Source of the DNA: Struthio camelus
Taxonomy: Eukaryota; Chordata; Aves; Struthioniformes; Struthionidae
Length of the DNA stretch: 64,000 nucleotides
Assembly (NCBI RefSeq): GCF_040807025.1
Contig: NC_090981.1
Span: 942,501-1,006,500, forward strand
Direction: 5' to 3'
Shown here piece by piece: positions 22,668 to 33,560 of the stretch. The position numbers were made by a program, and so were the translations under genes. Numbering within the stretch: the first letter of the stretch is position 1; the number at the start of each line of letters is the position of its first letter. The notes beneath the pieces are model-generated. The model was given only the letters and a program-made list of their open reading frames with translations, did no database searches and was not told the DNA's origin.

Positions 22668-24640
22668 TCATCTGTTAACTTGCTGAGGGTGCATTCGGCC
22701 CCATCATTAAGGTCATTAATGAAGATGTTGGATCCAGTAACGACCCCTGGGGGACACCACTAGTGACTGGCCTCCAGCTGGATGCTATGCAGCTGATCAT
22801 AACCCACTGAGTCCGGCATTTCAGCTAGTTATCAACCCACCTCATTGTGCACTTATCTAGCCTGTACTTCATCAGCTTGTCTATGAGAATGTTATGGGAG
22901 ACCTTGTCAAAGGCCTTACTGAAGTCAAGGTAAACAACATCCATTGCTCTCCCCTCATCTACCAAGCCAGTCATCTCATCATAGAAGGCTATCGGGTTGG
23001 TTAAGCATGATTTCTCCCTTTGTAAACCCACACTGACTAATCCCAATCATCTTCCTGCTGGAAATGGTTTCCAGCATTAGTTGCTCCATCACTCTCCCTG
23101 GGATCAAGGTGAGGCTGATGGGCCTGCAGTTCCCCAGATCCTCCTTCTTGTCCTTCTTGAAGATAGGGGTGACATTTGCTCTCTTCCAGTCCTCAGGAAC
23201 CTCTCCCGATCGCCATGACTTGTCAAAGATAATCGAGAGTGGCCTCACAATGACATGGGCCAGCTCCCTCAGCACTTTTGGGTGTATCCCATCAGGGCCC
23301 ATGGACTTGTCTATGTCCAGTTTATTTAAATGTACCCTAACCTGATCCTCCTCCACTGAGGGTAAGATTTCCTTGCTCCAGACTTCCCCTCTGGTGTCAG
23401 GGATTCCTGAAGATCGATCTTACCAGTAAAGACTGTGGCGGAAAACTCATTCAGTACCTCTGCCTTTTCTGTGTCCTTTTTCACTGGGGACCCTGCCCCA
23501 TTCAGCAGCAGGCCCGCATTTCCCCTAGCCTTCCTTTTGCTGCTTATGTACTCATAGAAGCCTTTCTTGTTGCCCTTCATGTCCCTCGCCAGATTCAACT
23601 CCAGAGGGGTTTTAATTTTCCTAACCCCATCCCTGCATGCTGGCACAGTGTCTCTATATTCCTCCTGCGTCACCTGTCACTGCCTCCACCTCTTGTACAC
23701 TTCCGTTTCATGTTTGAGTTCAGTCAGGAGCTCCTTGTTCACCCATGCAGATCTCCTGCCACTTTGCTTGATTTCCTGCTTGTTGGGATGGACCTTTCTT
23801 CAGCTTAGACGAGGTGATCTTTGAATATCAACCAGCTTTCTTTGACCCTCCTTCCTTCTAGTGCCCTATTCCATGGGATTCTTCCAAGCAGGTCCCTAAA
23901 GAGGCCAAAGTCAGCTCTCCTGAAGTCCAGGGTTGTGATCCTGCAATTTGCGTTGTTCCCTCCTCTCAGGATTCTGAACTCCACCATCTCATAGCCACTG
24001 CAGCCAAGACTGCTCCCGACCTTCACATCTCCGACCAGTTCTTCCTTGTTTGTAAGCATGAGGTCCAGCAGAGCACCTCTCCTCATCAGCTCCTCGATCA
24101 CCTGTGTTAGGAAGTTGTCCTCAATGGACTCCAGGAACCTCCTGGATTGCTTGTGCCCTGCTATGTTGTCCATCCAGCACATATCAGGGTGGTTCAAGTC
24201 CCCAATGAGGACCAGGGCCTGTGAACATGAGTCTTCTTCCAGCTGTCTGAAGAAGGCCTCGTCTACTACTTCTTCCTGCTCAGGCAGTCTATAGCAGACA
24301 CCCACTGCAACATCATCTATGTTGGTCTTCCCTCTAATCTTGACCCATAAGCTCTCAGCTGGCCCTTCCCCCTTCCTTAGGCAGAGCTCCATGCATTCCA
24401 GCTACTTTCTCACATAAAGGGCAACTCCCCCTCTTTGCCTTCCTGGCCTGTCCTTCTTAAAGAGCCTGTAGCCATCCATAGCAGCAGTCCAGTTGTGTGA
24501 GCTATTCCACCATGTCTCTGTGATCCCAATGAGATTGTAGCCCTGTGACTGCACACAGACGTCTAATTCCTCCTGTTTGTTCCCCTTGCTGCGTGCATTA
24601 GTGTACAGGCACTTCAGAGAGGCACCCCAGCGTGCCTAAA
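22668..24640 (-). mobile_element. CR1 LINE, older subfamily, endonuclease and RT
   Basis: Minus-strand frames cover the endonuclease (24392-23805: WVKIRGKTNIDDVAVGVCYR, then [13 protein letters not shown] with the SDH His changed to Tyr). They also cover the RT (23673-22825: [38 protein letters not shown]). It lacks the 3' end, being cut at the solo LTR, and the 5' end near 24640. Its sequence differs steadily from the copy at 16.5 kb, so it is a separate, older subfamily. Confidence 0.9.
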
Positions 24641-24990
24641 CAAAATTTTGTTTAGCCTTCCTAATTATCAGCCTTCCTTGTAACAGTGTTTTCTCTTTTG
24701 TTGACGTATGATCCAAGGCCCCAGAATTAACAGCACCACCAGCCCTTTTATGCCCTCCTTGCCTGCTTCTCCTCTGTACCTGATAATAACCATGTTTTTT
24801 CAGCACTGCAAACCCCTCATTGCTCTTTCTGCTCCCCTTGCTCTTTCTGCAGTAACTGTGGTCTCTAAGAGCAGGGGTCTGCAGGCTGCCTTCCAAAGCC
24901 TGAGTCTTGCTGCTTCCACAGTAATTGTGGTCCAACAGGGCAGTCTTGATTGCATTCTCAGTCAGGACTGTCTTGTTCAAAAGCTCAGCT
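24636..24990 (-). pseudogene. Inverted copy of the Maverick-associated DHxYC-repeat region
   Basis: The minus-strand frame from 24980 reads LLDHNYCGSSKTQALEGSLQ, then LRDHSYCRKSKG, then KKHGYYQVQRRSRQGGHKRA. The plus strand at 26752-27039 encodes nearly the same peptide, so the two are an inverted duplication about 1.75 kb apart. Peptide similarity is retained despite frame-neutral differences. Within each copy a DH-x-Y-C/Y motif recurs about every 20-30 residues. The function is unknown. The left side abuts the CR1 at 24640. Confidence 0.7.
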
Positions 24991-25004
24991 TAATTTTGAT
25001 GAAG

Positions 25005-25005
<1 letters not shown>

Positions 25006-25056
<51 letters not shown>
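25006..25056. repeat. (TA)n microsatellite
   Basis: About 24 TA repeats follow GTG. Simple repeat. Confidence 0.95.
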
Positions 25057-26170
25057 CTCAAGCAATAATTAGGCTGTAGAACTCTCTGCCACAAGGTATT
25101 ACTGAAGTCAGAAGTTTATCAGAATGTAAAGGATTAAAAATTTATGGGAATAGTAAAAATGTCTTTAGCCTAATTATGTAGGACAAACGTGCATATGAAG
25201 ATCATGGCCATTATTCCAGCTATGGGACTAGTAGTCATTCCTAATGCAGGGTGGTTAATGTCCTTTGTCTGACAAGCCTCCCTAAAATTGTTTTTAGTTG
25301 CTGTGAGTCAAAAGATGCACGCTATGTGAGCTGGGCAGCTGAAGGGAAGGAAGCCCCAAGAGCAGTTCACAGGCAAGAGATGATAGTGGCCGCCGGAGGC
25401 TTCCATTGCTCTGTAGCATGACGGGAGGGAACATGTAGTTGGGTTCCAGAGTGACTTGGCAAGGTACCTCCAATTTTTTCCACAGCCAAGGGTTTGTTTG
25501 GATTACCCCAGCCTGCAAGTCCTACTTGAATGGCTCGTGAGCTCTGTGCAGATCAAGAGCCATGGGTTGGTGACTACTCTTTTAATGCATGTCTGCCTTG
25601 CAAGAATAAATCTTAGCAATGGATCTGCTAGCCAGCATTCAGCACTGCTTAGTTTACAACATTTGTGAGTTGGGATACAAACAGAAACGCTTCAGGTATA
25701 CGTTTGTGCAAAGAGTTTATACTTCCTTGTCTGGCCACTGCCATCCCACCCTTTTTTCCCTTCTGCCACAACTACTAGAGATCATGGGGGTCATGGTCTT
25801 CTGCAGATCAGTCCTGTTGCTTTGGCTTGTTAGGTGTATGGGCTTCTGCATATGACATTTATAGATTATAGCTAAACAAAATGACAAAATGACAAAGCTT
25901 GCACAGAAAATTCTATTCCATGAATCTGTGCACAGTGGACTTTATTCCTCCCAACTTCTTACTGTGGGACTTCTTATTTTGGTCTTCAATAGTATAAGGG
26001 CAACGCTTATCCAAGATAAGAAGTGACAGGTGTCATGCCCCACAACTTCCAGTAGAAGCCCTGCCCCTAGTGACCATTACACATCCCACTTGCCCTGGAA
26101 GTCCCTCCCCTCTTCCAGTCATGTGGTCTGTTTACTCCACCTCTTTTTGCCTCAGGGATCACCGTTTTGT
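25057..26170. other. Unique DNA between the inverted copies
   Basis: No motif is recognised. The frames at 25456-25668 and 25619-25855 show no domain. Confidence 0.45.
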
Positions 26171-26174
26171 AGAA

Positions 26175-26462
26175 CGCCATAACCCACATGTTGTTATACA
26201 GCTCTGTGACTGACTGACTGCTGTTTATTGAAACCATCATACCCCACGTGTTCTCGGGCAGCCCTGTGATTGGCTGGCAGGACCAGCCACCCCTTCCTGC
26301 CTACCCTGGAAGGGCATCAGAGCAGGAAATCCTCTCCCACTAAATACACGGGACCACCATTTTGTTTCAGCATTCATTTTATGGCAGGGAGCTGCCCTTC
26401 TTGACAATGTCACGACCCTTGTATTTTCATACTGCCCTGTGATTAGCTGGCAGAATAAAATG
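26175..26462 (+). repeat. Three degenerate direct repeats upstream of the Maverick frames
   Basis: Three related blocks occur near 26178 (CCATAACCCACATGTTGTTATACAGCTCTGTGA), 26234 (CCCCACGTGTTCTCGGGCAGCCCTGTGATTGGCTGGCAG) and 26412 (GACCCTTGTATTTTCATACTGCCCTGTGATTAGCTGGCAG). Related CACC(A/G)TTTTGT words lie between them. The second holds an inverted CCAAT box (ATTGG). The layout could be a promoter or terminal-repeat remnant of the Maverick. This is inferred from position alone. Confidence 0.4.
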
Positions 26463-26751
26463 CCAACTTCAGAAGAACATGTGCGTGGGGGCAATAAGGA
26501 CAAGCCCCAAAAGGATCCCCAAAAAAGACCATGGGAACCAGAAGAAGCAGCCAATGGGCCCATGAATCAGAAACTGTATTTCAAGGTAAGTTTCCCACAG
26601 AGAGGGAGGGTGGTGGGGGGAGCTCCCTTTGCCCACGGTTGTGGGGGAGCTTACAGCTACCTGTAAGACCATTACGGGGTGCAGGCTGGTGCTATATGTG
26701 TTACCTTATCCTTTGGTCAAATCTGCAAATAAGAGGCAGAAGACCGAACAT

Positions 26752-27440
26752 GCAATGAAGGCTGCCCTGTTTGACCACGATTACTGTGGAAGCAGCAAGA
26801 CCCAGGCTTTGGGACGCAGGCTGCAGACCACTGCTCTCAGAGACCACAGCTACTGCAGAAAGAGCAAGGGAGGCAGCAAGAACAATGGGGATGTTGCAGA
26901 GCTGAAAGACCATGATTATTATCAGGTACAGAGGAGTGGCAGGCAAGAAGAAGGGCATAAAGGGGCCGGTGGTGCTGATAATTCTGGGGCCTTGGCTCAC
27001 AGCAAAAGAGAAGAAAACTGTTACAACGAAGACTGCTAATTAGGAAAGCTAAATGAATTTTGCGTCACTAAAAGAATCTTGTTGGGAAGGGTTTACGGGG
27101 ACCACGAGGGCCCTCAAATGCAAACTGCTTTTGTGAACCTGACGGAGGAGTGAACATGTGTCCTACTAGGGCAGAAGATGATCCCCTGGAAGGGACTTCC
27201 CTGTTACTGCAGCCCCCTGCAGCACAAGAGGCTGTGCCTCCACAAGTTCACAGGGAGGATGTCTCCCAGGAGGGGCCACTGGCAGCACTCCCAAGCCCCC
27301 AGGGGGCATTGGAAAGCCCAGCTTTACCCCCACCCTCAAACGTAGCAGGGGAGGTCAGGGGGCGGCAGCCTGACCCATGGCTTCCGTGGAGCATGTGCGA
27401 CAGTGGGAATGGCCAATCCAGAGGTTCGGGGCTAGGCGAT
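26752..27440 (+). pseudogene. Maverick region with DHxYC repeats and Pro-rich spacer
   Basis: The plus-strand frame from 26752 encodes LFDHDYCGSSKTQALGRRLQ, LRDHSYCRKSKG and LKDHDYYQVQRSGRQ, three related motifs. A second frame at 27150-27464 is rich in Pro, Ala and Glu (LLLQPPAAQEAVPPQ) and runs toward the polymerase N-terminus. It lies just upstream and on the same strand as PolB, so it may be a PolB N-terminal extension or a separate small gene. I recognise no catalytic domain. Confidence 0.5.
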
Positions 27441-29855
27441 AGGCAGAAGAATACAGATTTGTAAATTTAGATCAAGTATTGCTACATGAAGCTTATGAAG
27501 CATTTGTTCAGGGTGTAGAGCAAATTTTTGACCACTTACTTAGGCCAATTGTTTGAGCCTGGTGATTATGCTCAGCTCCGTCTTGAAGCTACCAGCATGC
27601 ATGACTTCAGATTCTCCCATTATTAATTTAAGCAATATGAACACAGAGAAATTGTTAGACTGGGTCAGTACTCTCCTGCAACGTAAGAGAGAGCTGTGTT
27701 TTGATCTGTCTTTCCGCCTGGCTATCATTATTGTAAAAGCCATTGGGAGTGGGGGGCGCAAAACCCTACAGTCTATCCCTCGTTCTAAAATTATTGACAA
27801 AAAGTGGCACTATCTAATCGATCTAAACAACAGTGACTGTATTCTCTGTTTTGCTGGGAGTGTTTTGCTAACAGTGCTTACAGCAGTGAGGCATCTGACA
27901 GACACAGAACTGCAAAGCGGAGCAGAAGAGCTACATGACAAACTGGGGCGGTCTGTGCACAGGAAGGTCACGCTGTGCTATGAGCAGATCTGTAACGTGA
28001 ACCAGCACCAGCACTTCATGCCCATGATCCAAAATCCAGACGCACTGCAGGGCTATATTATCTATGACATGGATTGTATGCAGGAAATCAGGACACGTCC
28101 CAAATTACATTTTTGCCATGGAGTTAGCTCCGGATGCCCCTTGGGATGAAGAAAAAGGAGTGGAAAGGAAAACTGAAGGAGAATGGGAGTTTTAAGGGGA
28201 CATGTGCCTTGTGGACTTTATTCGGTTGTTTATGGACACAAAGTTTGGGGGCTACAGTTTCCTAGCACATAACACTAAAGACTATAATGGCTACTTTGTG
28301 GAAAGCCAGCTTCTGAAGGAAAAAATAAACATGCAATTAATCACCCAAGGTGGTAAACTCATGCGCATAGAAGTCCCCAGCCTGAGTAGCCGTTTCATAG
28401 ACTCCTTAATTTTTTTACCCATGAAACCAAGCAGCCTTCCCCAAGCTTTGGGCATTGAGGGCTGCAAAGGTCATTTCCCCCATTTTTCCAGCACTGCTGA
28501 AAATCAAAGTTATGTAGGCCCTCTTCCACAGCAGGAATATTATGGGGTGGACAGCATGATGCTTGAGGAGAACAAGCGATTCTTGGCATGGCACACAGCT
28601 AATCAGGAGAAGATTTTTCACTTGCAAAAAGAACCGAGTGACTATTGCCAGCAAGATGCGAAAAATGTGAGGGAGGCCTGCAGAGCATGGTGATGATCCA
28701 TCATACATTCTATGAGAAAGAGGCTGATGAAAGGCTTTCAGTATACTGCGCTGGCCTCTACTTGCATGTCCACGTACTGGTTTATGTTCCTTCAACCTAA
28801 CATGGTAGCGCTCCTCCCTCCAGATGGCTATCTTTGGAGGAAAAAGAAATATTCAGCCCCTCTCTATTCAGTGGCTTATGCACATGGCCAAAAAGGAAAA
28901 TATTCAAATCTGCCACATGTTACAAAGCGGTGAATATCAAGTGGGAGCCTACTTCTTGGATGACTATGCAGTCATTGATGGAATGCCAACAGCTTTCAAA
29001 TTCAATGGGTGCTTTTTCCATGGCTGTATCGAATGCTACCATGAATATAACTGGCACCCTCTGGCAGGGGCCACCTCTGAATTTTTGTACTACACAATGC
29101 AACAAAAGATGGATAACCTAAAGAGAGCGCATTTTAACATCAGACCTATATGGGATCACAAGTGGGTGCTATGACAAAAACAGATGGGGACCTTGCAGCG
29201 TTCTTAGCCAGGACCAAACTGCCCATGCCACTGATCCCCAGAGATGCATTTCGATGGCAGGACAAATGCCATTTGTCTGTATTATAAAGCAGCCCCCAAT
29301 GAAAAGATACATTACTATGATTTCACTAGCTTCTGACCCTTCATCATCAAAATAAAACAATACCCTCTTGGGCACCCCAAAGTTATTTTTGAGAATTTTG
29401 ACACCCTGATGGCCTACTTTGGAATGGTCAAAGTAAAGGTGTACCCACCTCGTGCTTCTCATGAGGGTAAATGGCAAGCTATTGTTGCCCTTGTGCCACG
29501 TTTGTGCTGAAAGCTGCCACACTTGTGCTGAAAGCTGTCAGGCCCTCTGCACCCACAGTAATGAAGAAAGAGCCCTTGTGGGCACCTGGTGTTCCCCAGA
29601 ACTGAACAAGGCTCTGGAGAAGGGCTACAGGGTCTGTGAAATCTATGAGGTTTGGCAGTTTGAACAGAGGCCTAACAGTCTTTTCTCAGAATATATAAAA
29701 CTACACCTCTACCGGAAGCAGGAAGCTTCAGGATACCCAGCCTGGTACACAGATGCTGACAAAAAAAGCTAAATTTGTTGAAGACTACAGGCAGAAAGAA
29801 GATGCTATTTTGCAGCCTGAACATATTAAGAAAAACCCTGCCAAAGACCAAATTG
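27440..29855 (+). pseudogene. polB: Maverick/adintovirus family-B DNA polymerase, N-terminal, exonuclease and palm motif A
   Basis: Successive plus-strand frames form a protein-primed type B polymerase in order. The N-terminal region (27553-28149) includes KKWHYLIDLNNSDCILCFAG. The exonuclease follows: FLAHNTKDYNGYFVESQLL (Exo II) near 28258-28310 and DYCQQDAKNVREAC (Exo III) near 28640-28680. Next is a region with FKFNGCFFHGCIECYHEY, a signature I associate with Maverick PolB. Palm motif A near 29314-29340 reads YYDFTS then F and a stop where Tyr is expected. VKVKVYPPR, an HS-rich GTWCSPELNKALEKGY block and KQEASGYPAWY complete it. There are several frame changes and stops. The gene is cut at 29860 by a solo LTR. 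Confidence 0.85.
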
Positions 29856-29860
29856 CCAAT
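29856..29860. other. Target-site duplication, left (CCAAT)
   Basis: CCAAT precedes the LTR start TGTCAGAG and is repeated exactly at 30507-30511 after the LTR end. Confidence 0.8.
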
Positions 29861-30506
29861 TGTCAGAGTCCAGTACTCTCTGACCAGGTTCTTTTAGATA
29901 TTCCATGCCTAAGGAGAGTGCAATGTTTCATATAAGTTTATTTGGGGGGAATTTGATGTTACAAGGGATTTTTGATGTAGCAGAGTGATTCAGCAATATA
30001 CTAAAATCACAATTCAAGTGTATACACTTAACAAAAGCTAGCTAGACAGTGCAATCACAATACCAATGTGATTGCCATTACCGGTCTCAAATATGCTCAC
30101 CGTCACAATGCTGGGTGTCCCCAGTCACTGGAAAGGAATACACGGGTTCGTGCCAGCTCAAGCCCATTGCTCTCTTCGAAATTTCTTTGTTAGTTGTTGA
30201 GGTTTTATATTTTTTGTTGGGCTGAGCCACGTATACACTTCCCCCATGCTGGTCTGGCTAACTCAGGGAGACCTTCACATTCTTTTGGACAACTCAGAAG
30301 AAACATTTACATCAGGTCTAACTACTTAACTGACTACTTATCTAACACAAAGGTCACCCTCCAGCCCTCTTTGTGTTGAGATAAAGTCAGTTCTCCGAAC
30401 AACAGCAAGGATTAACAAGCTGCATCCTACACTGTCCTTGAGATCCAAAGGGGTGCCTCTCCCTCTGAGTCTTCTCCCATGAATAGGGGGCTATTGGTTG
30501 GTCACA
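29861..30506. mobile_element. Solo LTR inserted in PolB, copy 1
   Basis: Its ends are TGTCAGAGTCC...GGTTGGTCACA, flanked by a perfect 5-bp duplication CCAAT. Removing it leaves the polymerase uninterrupted at this point. A second copy lies inverted at 34735-35377 and shares the blocks TTTTAGAT(A/G)TTCCA, TTTGATGTTACA, GGGATTTTTGAT and CCATGCTGGTCTGGCTAACT. The length of 646 bases and TG...CA ends fit a retroviral solo LTR. Its transcriptional direction cannot be set from sequence alone. Confidence 0.82.
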
Positions 30507-30511
30507 CCAAT
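30507..30511. other. Target-site duplication, right (CCAAT)
   Basis: It is an exact repeat of 29856-29860 and directly follows the LTR terminal CACA. Confidence 0.8.
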
Positions 30512-31265
30512 CTGTTTCAAAATTTTCTTTGGGGTAAATTTGGACAGATATCCAACTTCCCCAACACCACCATTGTAAGAGAACCAGATGAGCTGTATGT
30601 TGACCTCTTTTCTCCAGCTTATGAGGTGTCCTCCTGTGATTTTATCAATGAGGATGCAGCCACTGTCTTGTGGAAGCACACCAAAGGACACATGAACCTG
30701 GAGTGCAACACTAACATTTTTATAGCTTGCTTCACCACAGCATATGCGCACCTAGATCTTTATGAGCTCTTAGATGCCCTGAAAGATGGTTGCATTTATC
30801 ATGACACAGACTCTATGATACTCATGAGTCATCCGGGGGATTGGAATCCCCCAATCTGGTGACTATTTAGGCAAGCCGATGAGCAAGATGTTGCCAGATG
30901 AGCACATTACCAAGTTTGTGTCATGAGGACTCAAATCCTACGGCTACCCATGGTCCAGGGAAAAGCGTTGTTTACAGGTTAAAGGCATCACTCTAAATGC
31001 AACAAACAGAGAAAAGATCAATTTTGAGGCACTGAAGGATTTTATGTTGGATTACGGTGTAAATCCAGACAGTGACAGCACTAAACAGATCTTGACAGAG
31101 TAGTGCTCTATTGTCAGGAACAAGCAGAAGTGGGTGATAGAAAGCAGGCCCCTCTGGAAGATGCAGAAGGTGATCTATGACAAAAGGGTACTAACTAAAA
31201 GTTTAAAAGTCTCCCCCATGGCTTTTGATCATGGGCATGCGCTGGAAGCATCCCTGTTCAGCTAT
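30512..31265 (+). pseudogene. polB: Maverick PolB, palm motifs B and C and thumb
   Basis: The frame at 30479-30862 carries FLWGKFGQ (motif B region, usually SFWGKFGQ) just after the LTR. It then has FIACFTTAYAHLDLYELLDA and YHDTDSM at about 30797-30817, the YxDTDS motif C with both catalytic Asp residues. Further downstream, in another frame at about 31100-31250, is KWVIESRPLWKMQKVIYDKR ending near SPMAFDHG, the usual C-terminal pattern. Frame breaks and a stop at 31102 disable it. The C-terminus overlaps the start of the ATPase. Confidence 0.85.
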
Positions 31266-31870
31266 TCTGGCAGGGCCTAGCAACTGTGGGAAAAGTTTTG
31301 TAAAATGTCTTTTGGAGAATGCCGACCACTGGCTTTCTGTTGTGCCTGAGAATGTCGTGTGGTGTTAAAGTTGTTGGCAACCATTGTATCAGGAACTGCT
31401 CTGTAAATATCCTTTTATCAAATTTGTGGAGGACCTACCTGAAAGTCTTAGTGATAGCCGTTTATTTCCTCCAATGAAGTAGGAAGGGGTGTGCTGCCAA
31501 GAGACCTGTCCTGTGAATTCTACTTGTGAGAGAGACAAAATTGAGAATTGCTTTTACTAAGTCTGTGCATCACAGGAATCTTAGCATCCTGTACATTGTC
31601 CAGAATGTTTTTTGCCAGGTAAAAAGAGCCACATCATCACTCTCAACACAAAATATATGGTATTATTTAAGAATCCCCAAGATAAGCTCCAGGTTGCATC
31701 CCTAGCCAGGCAGATATATCTTGATAAGGCCTGGTCTTTTTGGAAATGTTTGAAGATGCTATGAAGGCACCATATGGATACCTGGTTGCTGATTTAAATG
31801 CTTCTACACTGGAGGCTTTTAGGCTAAGAACTAGATTTCTCCTGCCAGAACAGCAGGCCGTTTGCATATT
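31231..31870 (+). pseudogene. Maverick genome-packaging ATPase (FtsK/HerA-like)
   Basis: The frame begins at ATG 31231, inside the end of PolB, and reads AILAGPSNCGKSFVKCLLEN. GPSNCGKS at 31273-31296 is a Walker A P-loop. It ends at a TAA at 31366. A following frame holds YPFIKFVEDLPESLSDSRLF, and a third near 31550-31610 holds AFTKSVHHRNLSILYIVQNV. Another then has LNTKYMVLFKNPQDKLQVAS. These blocks in this order match vertebrate Maverick packaging ATPases. The Walker B segment expected near 31480-31550 is not recognisable. Each block is under 70 codons. These ATPases pump viral DNA into capsids. Confidence 0.8.
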
Positions 31871-32084
31871 GAAAAAAAGATCAATGCTCAACAACAAAAC
31901 CAGATGAGCCAGCCCAACATCCCTGCATTACTATCAGGGCAGACTCAGGAGCATGATGTCCCACTGTCTGAAGAGCAACCTGTCCCTCCTGGAGCTGTTG
32001 ATCCGGTCCTCTCCCTGGCAGAGGAAGGCAATACTCTGCACTGCTTCTGATGACCTGATAAAGGACATTTCTGAAATTGCTTTG

Positions 32085-32899
32085 AATACCTTGAAAGGGA
32101 ACAACCCATTAACAGCTTGCCACACATATGCTGAAAAGGGGTCACAAATTCATTAAAAGCCTGAGCAGTAAAAGCATGTCCTTCACAAGAAAGAAGCTGC
32201 TGCTGAAGCAAGCCTGCAGATTTATTGGGCCTCTTCTAAGTTTTGCTCTTCCCCTCATCACAGGGCTTTTGGTAAAGCAGTGATGGAATATGCAGAAAAA
32301 ATGTATCTGGTGCCTACAAACCAGCTGGAGCAGTTAAGGGTTCTGCCACTACCCAGGAAAGACATTAGGGCTGATGCAGTGCACTCTTTGGATACTGATA
32401 TGAGGGACATTCTCAAAAAAGCAGGCTTAACGGCATACAGAATAGCTAAGATGTATACCTCTGCTCTCCAAAAGTACTTGGCACATGTGAAGCAGAGAGA
32501 TCAGGGAAGGGGGAAAATAACTCTTGTTTTTCCAGGAAAAAATGAGACAGAAGCAGAAAAGCCCCCCCCGAGACTCCTGAGGACCCTGACCCCATTGTTC
32601 AGGAAGTGTTGGATAATGTGCATACACAGTATAGGAAGAATGCACAAGTGGTCCTAGGTAAACTGGGGCAACACAAGCATATTTCTTCTTGGGACAACCA
32701 GGGGAGTTTTGTATACAAAGGAGATGTCATCAAGGGATCCAGCCTTCTTGAGCTAGTCAGAGGTGTCCTTCAGACTCATGCCCCTTCTAGCCTGAGAACG
32801 CCTAAAGGCTGGAATGTTTTTATGAAAGCCATGGCTGCATTGATTGTCCCATCTTCTGTCATGGTAATACAGCAAACCCGGATCTCTTGGAACAACTGA
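32085..32899 (+). pseudogene. Maverick conserved gene of unknown function
   Basis: Three consecutive frames form one decayed gene. The first (32128-32280) has KSLSSKSMSFTRKKLLLKQA followed by a hydrophobic stretch FIGPLLSFALPLITGLL. The second (32280-32570) has MEYAEKMYLVPTNQLEQLRV, and a helical region with KKAGLTAYRIAKMYTSALQK. The third (32570-32860) has HISSWDNQGSFVYKGDVIKG and TPKGWNVFMKAMAAL. The change between the second and third falls on a C8 run at 32565-32572. I recognise this as a family linked to Maverick ATPase genes but cannot assign a role. Confidence 0.65.
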
Positions 32900-33560
32900 A
32901 AGTGACTGAGGAGGACCAAGAAACACCATACACACACCACTTAACAAGCTACTTAAAACCTAGTGGCTCACTCTGTAAGGTTTAATGATGAAAATAAATG
33001 AACACAGAACTCTTCAGTATCGTCTGAACACTTCCACGGGCACCCAGTTCACCAGGTACTTCATGTTGGCTGGAAGTAAAGATTCAGCGTGTCCCAACCC
33101 CCCCCCCCGGTGCCACCCACACTTTCTTCACCAACAGCAAGGCATAGGTAATAACCAGCTTGCAGGCCCCTGCCGCTGGGGAGCTCATCAAACAAAAGCT
33201 GTCTTTGCTACACGTTGGCTTAATTTTTTTGTCCACGTCCTTTAACAAAAGTTTTTCTTGAAAGACTAGATCACTGTGGAGGGGTTCCAGCAGTTCAGTC
33301 CTCCTACTCTGGGATGTCAGAGCCGAGCGTTGCCTAAACACCTGATTATAGACAACGTAGATGCTTTGTGTCTTTTTACAAAGTGTAAATGCTTTGTAAA
33401 ACAGCCCTGTGGAGATATGTGTGGCAAGTGTGTCACAGCTGTAACTGAGAAGCAACTCAACAAATACATATTAGGGGTAACAGTTGTTGCTCTAGCAACC
33501 AACAAGTTGGTCCTCCAGTGTAACATCCAGCTGGCTGAAAATGCCAAGGAGCAGCAAGGG
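32900..33560 (+). pseudogene. Unassigned Maverick-adjacent frames
   Basis: Frames at 32985-33245 and the first half of 33276-33716 are on the same strand as the Maverick genes. The second contains a Cys-rich segment (CLFTKCKCFVKQPCGDMCGK) that could bind metal, but I cannot match it to a family. A C10 run at 33100-33109 probably causes a frame shift. The frame's C-terminal half past 33560 comes from an interspersed repeat. Confidence 0.35.
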
